From Candidatus Omnitrophota bacterium (GTDB lineage Bacteria; Omnitrophota; Koll11; 1-14-0-20-64-10), in contig JAMWCF010000001.1 of assembly GCA_023818695.1 (NCBI GenBank), positions 124,001 to 188,000 on the forward strand: a DNA stretch of 64,000 nt. The letters run 5' to 3'. The notes beneath the pieces were generated by a model. The model did not search any database. It was not told where the DNA came from and saw only the letters and a list, made by a program, of their open reading frames with translations. Made by a program: the position numbers and the translations under genes. Shown one piece after another: positions 57,287-64,000 of the stretch (the first letter of the stretch is position 1; the number at the start of each line of letters is the position of its first letter).

Positions 57287-59172
57287 CCCGCCAGGATGAT
57301 CGCCGCCAATCCCGCGGCGATGCTCAACGCGTAGATCTGGACCTTGCCGGTCTGCAGGCGGGTCAGGACCCAGCCGCAGAATCCGGTTGAACCGGCGACC
57401 CCATTGATGATGAAGCCGATCAGGACCGAGCGCTCCACCCAGCCGAGGATGATTGCGGTCCTCTGCTGGATTCGGTTGTTGATCCAGCGGTAGATGTCGT
57501 CCATGTAATATTTGTTGGAAAGGACCCGGGCGACCGCCTTGTATTTTTGGAGAAGGATTTCATCGGTGCTGCCGTCGCCGTAGAGCCGCCAGGCCAAAGC
57601 CAGTCCCGCCACCGCCACGGCGGAGGAGATCAGGGCGACCGGCATGTTGAACTCGACGTGAGCAGCCTGCGCGTGATGAAGCAAGGCGGGGATTCCGATA
57701 AAGCCGCCTACCGCCGACAGCGCGGCCAGGATCACCAGCGGCAGATACATCACCGGGGGCACTTCATGCGGGTGATGTCTGGGGTCTCTCGAGGGACCCA
57801 GGAAGGCGGCGCACAGCAGCCGGCCCATGTAGTAAGAGGTCATGCCGGCGGTGAGGGTCCCGGTTACATAAAGGAGTTTATTCCGCTCGAAGGCCAAGGC
57901 GAGGATCTCATCCTTGCTCCAAAAGCCGGAGAGGGGCCAGATGCCGCACAGCGCCAGCGAGCCGACGATGAAAAGCATCGTGGTGACCGGCATCGCCTCC
58001 CGCAGGCCGCCCATGTGCCAGATGTTGTTGGTGTGCAGGGCATGGATCACGCAGCCGGCCCCCATGAAAAGGAGGGCCTTGAAGAAGGCGTGGGTGGTCA
58101 GATGGTACATGCCGGCGGTATACCCCCCCAGTCCCACCGCCATGACCAGGTATCCCAGTTGGCTCAAGGTAGAATAGGCCAGGATCCTCTTGATGTCATT
58201 TTCCACCAGGGCCATACTGGCAGCGAACAAGGCCGTAAAGCTCCCGACCGCCGCGATGACCTGCAGGGCGTCCGGGACCGCGGCGAACAGGAAGAAGGTC
58301 CGGCAGAGCATGTAGACACCGGCGGCCACCATGGTCGCTGCATGAATAAGGGCCGAGACCGGCGTGGGACCTTCCATCGCATCCGGGAGCCAGACATGCA
58401 GGGGGAACTGGGCCGATTTCCCGAGGACGCCGCAGAAAAGCAGCAGGGCGACCATGGAGAGGGGGGAGGCCAGCGACGTCCCGAGCTGGCCGGCCATGAC
58501 CGGAATCCTCGCCTCCAGTTCGATGAAGTTCAGCGTTTTGGGCAGGAGGTTGATCCCCGAGAGGGACCAGAGCATCAGGATTCCGACCAGGAATCCGAAG
58601 TCGGCGATTCGGTTGACGAGAAAGGCCTTTTTGCCAGCATCGGCGGCGCTCGGCTTCTCATACCAGAAGCCGATCAGCAGGTAAGAGCTGGCTCCCACCA
58701 GCTCCCAGAAGATGAAAAGGGTGACGAAATTGTTAGCCAGGACGATGCCGAGCATGGAGAAGGCGAAAAGGGAAAGGAAAGCGAAGTAGCGGCTGAAGGC
58801 GGGGTCGTCCGCCATATAGCCGACGGAATAGATGAAGATCATCAACCCCACACCGGTGACAACCAGGCACATCAGGATGGCCAGAGGGTTGACGAACAGG
58901 CCGAATTCGATGTTTAAACCGGAGATTTGGATCCAGGGGACGGACAGTTCGAGTGCGGCATGGCCGCCGGAGCGGATCTGGCAGACCAGCAGGTTCACGG
59001 TGGAGAGGAACGCCAGCCCCATCGACCCGATGGCCAGCCCGGCGCTGGCCCCCCTGGAGCGCCGGGTCACTAAGGAAATGGCCAGGAACGCCGCCAGCGG
59101 CAGAAACAGGATTCCCCAGACCGACCAGGCCGGAGGGTGGATGGCAGCGGCTGTTTCGGGATGGGCTACCAT
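57268..59172 (-). CDS. nuoL: NADH-quinone oxidoreductase subunit L
   Basis: This 634-residue distal proton-pumping subunit has the antiporter core FIFWELVGASSYLLIGFWYEKPSAADAGKKAFLVNRIADFGF and FPLHVWLPDAMEGPTPVSALIHAATMVAAGVYM. The C-terminal part is long and amphipathic and corresponds to helix HL and its anchor (after about residue 500). It overlaps nuoK by 7 bases. Confidence 0.96.
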   Translation of the reverse strand: MVAHPETAAAIHPPAWSVWGILFLPLAAFLAISLVTRRSRGASAGLAIGSMGLAFLSTVNLLVCQIRSGGHAALELSVPWIQISGLNIEFGLFVNPLAILMCLVVTGVGLMIFIYSVGYMADDPAFSRYFAFLSLFAFSMLGIVLANNFVTLFIFWELVGASSYLLIGFWYEKPSAADAGKKAFLVNRIADFGFLVGILMLWSLSGINLLPKTLNFIELEARIPVMAGQLGTSLASPLSMVALLLFCGVLGKSAQFPLHVWLPDAMEGPTPVSALIHAATMVAAGVYMLCRTFFLFAAVPDALQVIAAVGSFTALFAASMALVENDIKRILAYSTLSQLGYLVMAVGLGGYTAGMYHLTTHAFFKALLFMGAGCVIHALHTNNIWHMGGLREAMPVTTMLFIVGSLALCGIWPLSGFWSKDEILALAFERNKLLYVTGTLTAGMTSYYMGRLLCAAFLGPSRDPRHHPHEVPPVMYLPLVILAALSAVGGFIGIPALLHHAQAAHVEFNMPVALISSAVAVAGLALAWRLYGDGSTDEILLQKYKAVARVLSNKYYMDDIYRWINNRIQQRTAIILGWVERSVLIGFIINGVAGSTGFCGWVLTRLQTGKVQIYALSIAAGLAAIILAGWRCLL

Positions 59173-59468
59173 CGCAGAATCCTCAAGTCATCCGCCTCGG
59201 TCTTGTTGAACTGCCTGACTAGCACCACGGCGATGGCCAGCCCTACCGTAACTTCCGCCGCAGCCACGATCATCACGAAGAAGACCACCACCTGGCCGGC
59301 TAGATCGCCCAGGGAATAGGAAAAGGCGACGAACGCCAGGTTGACGGCCGCCAGGAGGATCTCAAGGGACAGGAGGATCATGATGATGTTGCGCCGGGTG
59401 ATCGCTCCGATGAGACCGATGGCGAACAGGACGCCGCTCAAAATCAGGAGTTCCTGGAGAGGGATCAT
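59166..59468 (-). CDS. nuoK: NADH-quinone oxidoreductase subunit K
   Basis: This 100-residue three-helix subunit matches the MnhC-like family, with GAITRRNIIMILLSLEILLAAVNLAFVAFS (conserved glutamate in helix 2) and IVAAAEVTVGLAIAVVLVR (second glutamate in helix 3). The ATG at 59468 overlaps the nuoJ stop by 4 bases. Confidence 0.95.
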   Translation of the reverse strand: MIPLQELLILSGVLFAIGLIGAITRRNIIMILLSLEILLAAVNLAFVAFSYSLGDLAGQVVVFFVMIVAAAEVTVGLAIAVVLVRQFNKTEADDLRILRW

Positions 59469-59965
59469 AGCCGCTTCTTCGCCAGCACGATGGCGCCAAT
59501 GATTCCCGCCAAAAGCAGCAGGGAGGCCACTTCGAAAGGCAAGGCGTAGCGGGTAAAGAGCAGGGCGCCGACCGCCGCGGTGGTCCCCTCGGTCCCCGCC
59601 CCCGTTGCGGGCGGCGCGATGGTGAAGAAGCAGGCCGCCACCACGATCTCCCACAGCAGGACCAGGCCGAACAGGGCCCCTCCCAGATTCAGCATGTTGG
59701 TCCGCAGCCGGAACAGTCTTTCCGGAGCCATGTCCACCAGCATCACCACGAAGAGGAAGAGGACCAGGATCGCCCCGGCGTAGACAAGAACCTGGATGGC
59801 CGCCACGAAGTAGGCGTGCAGAAGCAGGAAGATGCCTGAGAGCGAAAATAAGGCGGCGACAAGGGACAGGACCGCGTAAACCGGGTGGCGGGCCATAATG
59901 ACCCCCAGAGCTCCCGCGATCGCAAACGACGATAGAATGTAGAACAGCAGTGAGGTTTGCTCCAT
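59465..59965 (-). CDS. nuoJ: NADH-quinone oxidoreductase subunit J
   Basis: This 166-residue five-helix subunit has ARHPVYAVLSLVAALFSLSGIFLLLHAYFVAAIQVLVYAGAILVLFLFVVML, the NuoJ core with the flexible TM3 region. It starts the minus-strand nuoJKLMN operon. A TATAAT box lies at 59992-59997, about 26 bases before the ATG. Confidence 0.95.
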   Translation of the reverse strand: MEQTSLLFYILSSFAIAGALGVIMARHPVYAVLSLVAALFSLSGIFLLLHAYFVAAIQVLVYAGAILVLFLFVVMLVDMAPERLFRLRTNMLNLGGALFGLVLLWEIVVAACFFTIAPPATGAGTEGTTAAVGALLFTRYALPFEVASLLLLAGIIGAIVLAKKRL

Positions 59966-59991
59966 CGATGAGTCGGGAAAAACGAAGCGCT

Positions 59992-59997
59992 ATTATA
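59992..59997 (-). promoter_or_regulatory. nuoJ -10 box
   Basis: Minus strand TATAAT, about 26 bases upstream of the nuoJ ATG; the -35 region is poor. It sits next to the oppositely oriented transketolase promoter. Confidence 0.4.
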
Positions 59998-60008
59998 ACA
60001 AATCGCGA

Positions 60009-60037
60009 TTGACGTCATGGAAAAAAATCGGTATCAT
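60009..60037 (+). promoter_or_regulatory. Transketolase operon promoter
   Basis: TTGACG, 17 bases, TATCAT; the ATG at 60048 starts 10 bases later without a ribosome site. Confidence 0.6.
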
Positions 60038-60047
60038 CCAAGCTGCC

Positions 60048-60935
60048 ATGTCCGCTCCACTCTCTCTTCCCGTTCCGCAGCTTCCTGAAGTCGCCAGGGA
60101 TTTGCGCAAAGAGGTGATTCGGATGCTGGCCAAGGCCGGCTCGGGCCACCCCGGCGGCTCCTTGTCCTCGGCCGACCTTATGACCTGTCTTTTCTTCCAT
60201 GAGATGAAATACGATCCGGCCAATCCCCGCTGGGCGGAGCGGGACCGGCTGGTTTTGAGCAAGGGCCATGGGTGTCCCATCCTCTACGCTGCGATGGCCA
60301 AAGCCGGTTATTTCCCCATGGAGCAGCTCCAGACGCTGCGGGAGCTGGATTCTCCTCTGCAGGGGCATCCTGACCAGAGATTTCTGCCCGGTTTGGAGGC
60401 CTCCACCGGATCGCTGGGACAGGGGCTTTCGGTGGCCGCGGGGATCGCACTGGCCGGCCGGTTCGATAAAAGAGATTACTGGACTTACTGCCTCATGAGC
60501 GATGGGGAAACGGAGGAGGGCCAGACCTGGGAGGCGGCTGCCTTCGCCGGTTTCCATCGGCTGGACCGGCTGATCGCCATCGTCGACTACAATAAGTTTC
60601 AGCTCGACGGAGCGATCAAGGATATTCTGGACATGGAGCCGTTTCTCGCCAAGTGGGAGTCATTTCGGTGGCATGCGCAGGAGATCAACGGCCATTCGAT
60701 TCCGGAGATTTTGGAGGCGATCGCTACGGCCAAGGCGGAAAAGGGAAGACCCCATGTCCTTATCGCCCATACGGTCAAGGGCAAGGGAGTTTCCTTCATG
60801 GAGAACAACAATTACTTTCACGGCGTGGCCCCCACCGCCGAGGAGGCGGAGGCGGCTCTGAAGGAGCTTGACGGTGATTCCTCCCTCTCGCGGGCCCTGG
60901 TGGCGGCGGGGAAGCTGAAGAAAGGAAGTAAGTGA
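60048..60935 (+). CDS. Transketolase, N-terminal subunit
   Basis: This 295-residue TPP-binding half of a split transketolase has AGSGHPGGSLSSADL, DRLVLSKGHGCPILYA, the TPP motif MSDGETEEGQTWEAAAFAGFHRLDRLIAIVDYNKFQ and HTVKGKGVSFME. It transfers two-carbon ketol units in the pentose phosphate pathway. The ATG at 60048 is preferred to TTG 60009, which lies in the -35 box. It overlaps the C-terminal subunit gene by 4 bases. Confidence 0.94.
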   Translation: MSAPLSLPVPQLPEVARDLRKEVIRMLAKAGSGHPGGSLSSADLMTCLFFHEMKYDPANPRWAERDRLVLSKGHGCPILYAAMAKAGYFPMEQLQTLRELDSPLQGHPDQRFLPGLEASTGSLGQGLSVAAGIALAGRFDKRDYWTYCLMSDGETEEGQTWEAAAFAGFHRLDRLIAIVDYNKFQLDGAIKDILDMEPFLAKWESFRWHAQEINGHSIPEILEAIATAKAEKGRPHVLIAHTVKGKGVSFMENNNYFHGVAPTAEEAEAALKELDGDSSLSRALVAAGKLKKGSK

Positions 60936-61891
60936 TTCTACTCATGGAGAAAAAACTGGGTTGTGCTACCCGCGACGCTTATGGGCAGGCGCTGGCCGAA
61001 CTGGGCAAGCAAGATGCCCGGATCATCGTGCTGGACGCCGACCTGGCCACCTCCACCCGGACCTCCGCCTTCGCGAAGCTCTTTCCGGAGAGGTTCATCA
61101 ATGTCGGGATTTCGGAGGCGAACATGGTTGGCATCGCCGGCGGCCTGGCCTCCTCCGGCAAGATTCCCTTCATCTCCAGTTTCGCCTGTTTTCTGACCTG
61201 CAAGGCGTATGATCAACTGCGGATGGCAGTAGCCCTTCCGCATCTGAATGTCAAGGTGGTGACCTCGCACGGCGGGATCAGCGTCGGGGAGGATGGCTCC
61301 TCCCAGCAGTCGATCGAGGATGTGGCCCTGATGACCTCTTTGCCCGGTTTCTCGGTGATGATCCCGTCGGATGGGCATGTCACCCGGATGCTGGTGAGGG
61401 AGGCCGCTTTCCGGGAGGGCCCGATGTACATTCGGACCGGCCGGCCCAAGGCCCCGATCGTTCACACGCCCACGACCCCGGTCGCCATCGGCAAGGGAAT
61501 TCCGGTGAGGAAGGGGTCAGATGTAGCGATCGTCGCCAACGGCCTGCTGGTTTTCGAGGCTCTTCTGGCCGCGGAGGAGCTTGCTAAAGAAGGAATTTCC
61601 GCTTCCGTGATTGATTGTCATACCGTCAAGCCGCTGGATGAGGAGTTGCTTGTTTCGCAGGCCCGGACCGTCGGCGCGGTTGTAACGGCCGAAGAGCACC
61701 AGATCTGGGGCGGGCTGGGAGCCGCGGTGTCCCAGCTCCTCGCCCGGGTCTGTCCGGTGCCGATGGAGTTCGTGGCGATCCGGGACACCTATGCCGGCTC
61801 TGGAAAACCGGAAGAGCTCTTCCGGAAATACGGCTTGACCGCTTCCGATATCGTCCAGGCAGCCCGCCGCGCCACGAAGCGGAAAAAGTAA
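60932..61891 (+). CDS. Transketolase, C-terminal subunit
   Basis: This 319-residue subunit supplies the pyrimidine-binding domain (RFINVGISEANMVGIAGGLASSGKIPFISSFACFLT with the catalytic glutamate) and the C-terminal transketolase domain (VIDCHTVKPLDEELL, EEHQIWGGLGAAV). The GTG start at 60932 has AAAGGA six bases upstream; an ATG four codons on is an alternative. Split transketolases are common in archaea and several bacterial phyla. Confidence 0.93.
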   Translation: MILLMEKKLGCATRDAYGQALAELGKQDARIIVLDADLATSTRTSAFAKLFPERFINVGISEANMVGIAGGLASSGKIPFISSFACFLTCKAYDQLRMAVALPHLNVKVVTSHGGISVGEDGSSQQSIEDVALMTSLPGFSVMIPSDGHVTRMLVREAAFREGPMYIRTGRPKAPIVHTPTTPVAIGKGIPVRKGSDVAIVANGLLVFEALLAAEELAKEGISASVIDCHTVKPLDEELLVSQARTVGAVVTAEEHQIWGGLGAAVSQLLARVCPVPMEFVAIRDTYAGSGKPEELFRKYGLTASDIVQAARRATKRKK

Positions 61892-61904
61892 CTTTCATTC
61901 CCTG

Positions 61905-62546
61905 ATGAGAATCTACCTGAAACAGCTGGAGCTGGGACCGCTCCAGAATTTCGTCTATCTCATTGGCCCGGCGGAATCGGCGGAGACGGCGGTCGTGGAT
62001 CCTGGCTGGGATGTTCCCGGGATCCTGAAGACCGCCGAACGGGATGGGAGGAGGATCACGGCGGTGCTGGTCACCCACACCCATTTTGACCATATCAACG
62101 GGGTGGCGGAGCTAGTCAGTGCCACCGATGTCCCGGTTTATGTCCATAAAAAAGAGGAGGGGGCGCTTCCGGTGGAGCCGGCCAGCAGGAAAGGAGTGGA
62201 AGGGGGATACGAGTTTTCGCTTGGACCGCTTGCGCTCTCTTTCCTGCATACGCCGGGCCACACGCCGGGCTCTCTGTGCGTATCGGTTCAGGACAAGCTG
62301 ATTACCGGGGACACTCTTTTCATTGGGGGATGCGGCCGGTGCGATCTGCCGGGTGGCGACCCGGAGCTCCTCCACAAGAGTCTTGTCCGCTTGAGCCAAA
62401 TGGATGACCGGTTCATCGTTCACCCCGGGCATAACTACGCCTCGCAGCCGACATCCTTCTTAAAGGATGAAAAGAGGTACAATCCTTTTCTTCAGGCAAA
62501 AGACCTTCTCGGTTTCATGGGCCTGATCGGGGCGGTCAGGAAATAG
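61905..62546 (+). CDS. Metallo-beta-lactamase-fold hydrolase (glyoxalase II-like)
   Basis: This 213-residue protein has the zinc motif THTHFDH, a downstream HTPGHTPGSLC histidine, the bridging Asp in ITGDTLFIGGCGRCD and the last histidine in VHPGHNY. Glyoxalase II and related thioester hydrolases share this set. It follows transketolase by 13 bases. Substrate unassigned. Confidence 0.88.
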   Translation: MRIYLKQLELGPLQNFVYLIGPAESAETAVVDPGWDVPGILKTAERDGRRITAVLVTHTHFDHINGVAELVSATDVPVYVHKKEEGALPVEPASRKGVEGGYEFSLGPLALSFLHTPGHTPGSLCVSVQDKLITGDTLFIGGCGRCDLPGGDPELLHKSLVRLSQMDDRFIVHPGHNYASQPTSFLKDEKRYNPFLQAKDLLGFMGLIGAVRK

Positions 62547-62939
62547 GTGGACAGTGTCCTGATCGAAGCGTTGGCTTGTTTTGCCAGGGTCGGCGTGCCG
62601 GCGTGGGAACGCCGGCGCAAGCAGAAGATCCTGGTGGACGCGGAGCTTTTCCTGGATTTAAGGAAGGCGGGCCGGTCGGACCGCTTTCAGGAAACGGTCG
62701 ATTACTCGGCCGTAGCGGCGCTGATCAGGGAGACGGCTGAGGCGAAGCCTTTTCGCCTGGTGGAAGCGATTGCGCAGGAGGCGGCCGAAAAGATCCTCCG
62801 GCGCTTCAAGGTGAAGCGGGTTTCCGTCAGGATCCGAAAGTTTTCGGTGCCCAGGACGCGCAGCGTTGGTGTGAGCGTCACCCGTTCGGCCGGAAAGAGG
62901 CGAAGCTCGTCGGGGTTTCCCAGAACCGGACCTCGGTGA
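62547..62939 (+). CDS. folB: FolB-like dihydroneopterin aldolase
   Basis: This 130-residue T-fold protein has the FolB features ALACFARVGVPAWERRRKQKILVDAELFLD, TVDYSAVAALI and the catalytic glutamate region LVEAIAQEAAEKIL. It would cleave dihydroneopterin for folate synthesis. The GTG start directly follows the preceding stop. The final 62 bases overlap queD on the opposite strand, and the C-terminal ~20 residues are not conserved. Confidence 0.82.
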   Translation: MDSVLIEALACFARVGVPAWERRRKQKILVDAELFLDLRKAGRSDRFQETVDYSAVAALIRETAEAKPFRLVEAIAQEAAEKILRRFKVKRVSVRIRKFSVPRTRSVGVSVTRSAGKRRSSSGFPRTGPR

Positions 62940-63285
62940 CGGGGAAACCGAGCTTCTTGGCCTCATCGAAGATCATCCGGCAGATTGTTTCGGCGGTGGG
63001 GTTCTGGTCGATGACGACGACGGGCTCTTTTTGAGAGGTAAGGATGCCCAGCAGGGGGTCGGTTTTGTTGAGCACCATCTTGTGGTCGAGGGTTTCGTCA
63101 ACCCAGTTCTGCAGCCGGGATTTCATGTCATTGAAATCCATCACCATTCCCCGATGGTCCAGCTTGTCCGATGTGAGCTCGATCTGGACCTTGGCGTTGT
63201 GGCCGTGCAGAAACCGGCATTTCCCTTCGTAATTGAGGAGCCGGTGGCCGTAGCAGAAATGAATTTCTTTTGTGACCTTGTACAT
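62878..63285 (-). CDS. queD: 6-carboxytetrahydropterin synthase (QueD)
   Basis: This 135-residue T-fold enzyme of queuosine synthesis has zinc ligands H14 (FCYGHRL), H27 and H29 (LHGHN), catalytic C23, the MVMDFNDMK loop and NPTAETICRMIFD. It makes CPH4 from dihydroneopterin triphosphate. It is divergent from queC with 27 bases between starts. A TTATAG box lies just before its ATG on the minus strand. Confidence 0.93.
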   Translation of the reverse strand: MYKVTKEIHFCYGHRLLNYEGKCRFLHGHNAKVQIELTSDKLDHRGMVMDFNDMKSRLQNWVDETLDHKMVLNKTDPLLGILTSQKEPVVVIDQNPTAETICRMIFDEAKKLGFPVTEVRFWETPTSFASFRPNG

Positions 63286-63298
63286 GATTTGCTATAAC
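63270..63298 (+). promoter_or_regulatory. queC promoter
   Basis: TTGTGA, 17 bases, TATAAC with TG one base upstream (extended -10); the ATG follows 14 bases after the -10 box and the ribosome site is poor. Confidence 0.5.
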
Positions 63299-63312
63299 GT
63301 GAAGATCATACG

Positions 63313-63984
63313 ATGAGAGCGATCAAAGATCAAGGCAACGCGGTGGCCGTGCTGGCCAGCGGCGGCGTGGAGAGCGCAGCGCTCATTGCGGAGGCGCTGC
63401 GGCGGTACCAGCGGGTCTATCCGATTTACGTCCGCAAAGGTTTTCAGTGGGAGCTGACGGAGCTGGTCCACTTGAGGCGCCTTCTGCGCGCTCTGGAATC
63501 GGACGGCCTGGCCCGGCTGACCGTGCTCCGTGTCCATGTCGAGGAAATCTACGGGAGCCACTGGAGTTTCGGCGCGGCGGCCACCCCCGGTTCCAAAGAG
63601 CCGGACAGCGCGGTCTTTCTGCCCGGACGGAATCTTCTGCTGCTGACGATGGGGGGCCTCTTCTGCGGTGTGCGCAGGATCCCGACCTTATGGATCGGCA
63701 TCCTGAAGGGGAACCCCTTCCATGACGCGAGGGCTGCCTTTATCCAGCAGGTGGAGGCGCTGCTCCACCAGTCGCTTGGCGTCGAGGTCCGGATCGCCGC
63801 CCCCCTGAAAGAGTTGACGAAGGTCGAGGTCATCAATCGGTGGGCAGACGTCCCGTGGCAGCACACCTTCTCCTGCATCCGGCCGGTCCGCCGCAGGCAC
63901 TGCGGCCGCTGTCAGAAGTGCGCGGAGCGGAAAAAAGCTTTCCAGCTGGCGCGCATTCCTGACCAAACGCTCTATGGGCATTAA
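63313..63984 (+). CDS. queC: 7-cyano-7-deazaguanine synthase (QueC)-like protein
   Basis: This 223-residue PP-loop ATPase has the SGGVESAAL loop at residues 17-25 and the zinc-type cysteine cluster CIRPVRRRHCGRCQKCAERKKAF near the C-terminus. QueC converts carboxydeazaguanine to preQ0. The usual loop reads SGGxDS; here the Asp is Glu. PGRNLLLLTMG is also QueC-typical. Pairing with queD supports the assignment. Confidence 0.85.
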   Translation: MRAIKDQGNAVAVLASGGVESAALIAEALRRYQRVYPIYVRKGFQWELTELVHLRRLLRALESDGLARLTVLRVHVEEIYGSHWSFGAAATPGSKEPDSAVFLPGRNLLLLTMGGLFCGVRRIPTLWIGILKGNPFHDARAAFIQQVEALLHQSLGVEVRIAAPLKELTKVEVINRWADVPWQHTFSCIRPVRRRHCGRCQKCAERKKAFQLARIPDQTLYGH

Positions 63985-63987
63985 CCA

Positions 63988-64000
63988 ATGAGCATCTATC
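63988..64000 (+). CDS. Start of the next gene, cut by the window edge
   Basis: An ATG at 63988, three bases after the queC stop, opens a frame (M-S-I-Y) that runs off the window. Too little is present to identify it; another queuosine gene would fit the context. Confidence 0.25.

Noticed and set aside
55937..58917. Long + strand frames of 360 and 456 codons
   Set aside because: They are antisense to nuoM and nuoL and give Gly/His/Gln/Glu-rich sequences typical of shadow frames of membrane-protein genes.

Overview
The window is a densely packed, GC-rich bacterial chromosome segment with about 70 genes, mostly in long operons whose members overlap or sit 1-13 bases apart. Hopanoid synthesis, a 14-subunit-type complex I, Suf Fe-S assembly, a LexA repressor and a predicted outer-membrane beta-barrel point to a Gram-negative, membrane-rich, respiring bacterium. 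Nitrospirota, NC10 or a related deep lineage would fit, but the sequence alone does not settle the phylum. I saw no tRNA, rRNA, CRISPR array, insertion sequence or prophage.

Region 1 (1-15936, +) is one uninterrupted 16-kb gene string for hopanoids: hpnD (cut by the window edge), hpnE, ispA, dxs, squalene-hopene cyclase, hpnH, an HpnL-like membrane protein, hpnA and hpnG. Inserted in the same string are genes expected for a 2-aminoethylphosphonate (AEP) lipid head group: a two-subunit phosphonopyruvate decarboxylase, an AEP-type aminotransferase, a CDP-alcohol phosphotransferase and a nucleotidyltransferase/CDP-alcohol phosphotransferase fusion. A short squalene-cyclase-like protein and a Rieske protein are also present. 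A PEP mutase-like/nucleotidyltransferase fusion lies convergently at the end (15909-17561, -), divergent from ispH. I read this as a combined pathway from PEP and MEP-derived isoprenoids to hopanoids and a phosphonolipid, possibly a phosphonate-modified hopanoid. This is the most novel part of the window.

Region 2 (17.6-23.9 kb): ispH, a secreted beta-barrel-like protein, a cyclic-di-GMP-I riboswitch with small Pro/Asp-rich reading frames, lexA with its own operator, an AsnC-type ligand-binding protein, nth, ygfZ, a DUF971 protein and a TerC-family membrane protein.

Region 3 (23.9-33.4 kb, -) is a 12-gene operon under an Rrf2 regulator with a clear IscR-like operator: sufC, sufB, sufD, a Rieske protein, an A-type Fe-S carrier, sufS, a SufU-SufT fusion, cysM, a CysO/MoaD-MoeZ-rhodanese triple fusion, pterin dehydratase and a GNAT protein. 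It couples cysteine and sulfur supply to Fe-S assembly.

Region 4 (33.5-45.3 kb): def, an ACT protein, cstA, a CCA/poly(A)-polymerase-type nucleotidyltransferase, plsC, a frameshifted CbiX-like gene, an MFS exporter, a flavin reductase and an aminopeptidase on +; leuD, leuC, folA and thyA on -.

Region 5 (45.3-60.0 kb) holds complex I in two convergent operons: nuoABCD-EF-GHI (+) and nuoJKLMN (-) with a methyltransferase, meeting at a bidirectional terminator. Region 6 (60.0-64 kb): split transketolase, a metallo-beta-lactamase-fold hydrolase, folB, queD and queC.

Several first genes of transcription units have a sigma70-like -10 box only 6-14 bases before ATG and no Shine-Dalgarno sequence, which suggests widespread leaderless transcripts. 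Genes inside operons often do carry Shine-Dalgarno sequences.
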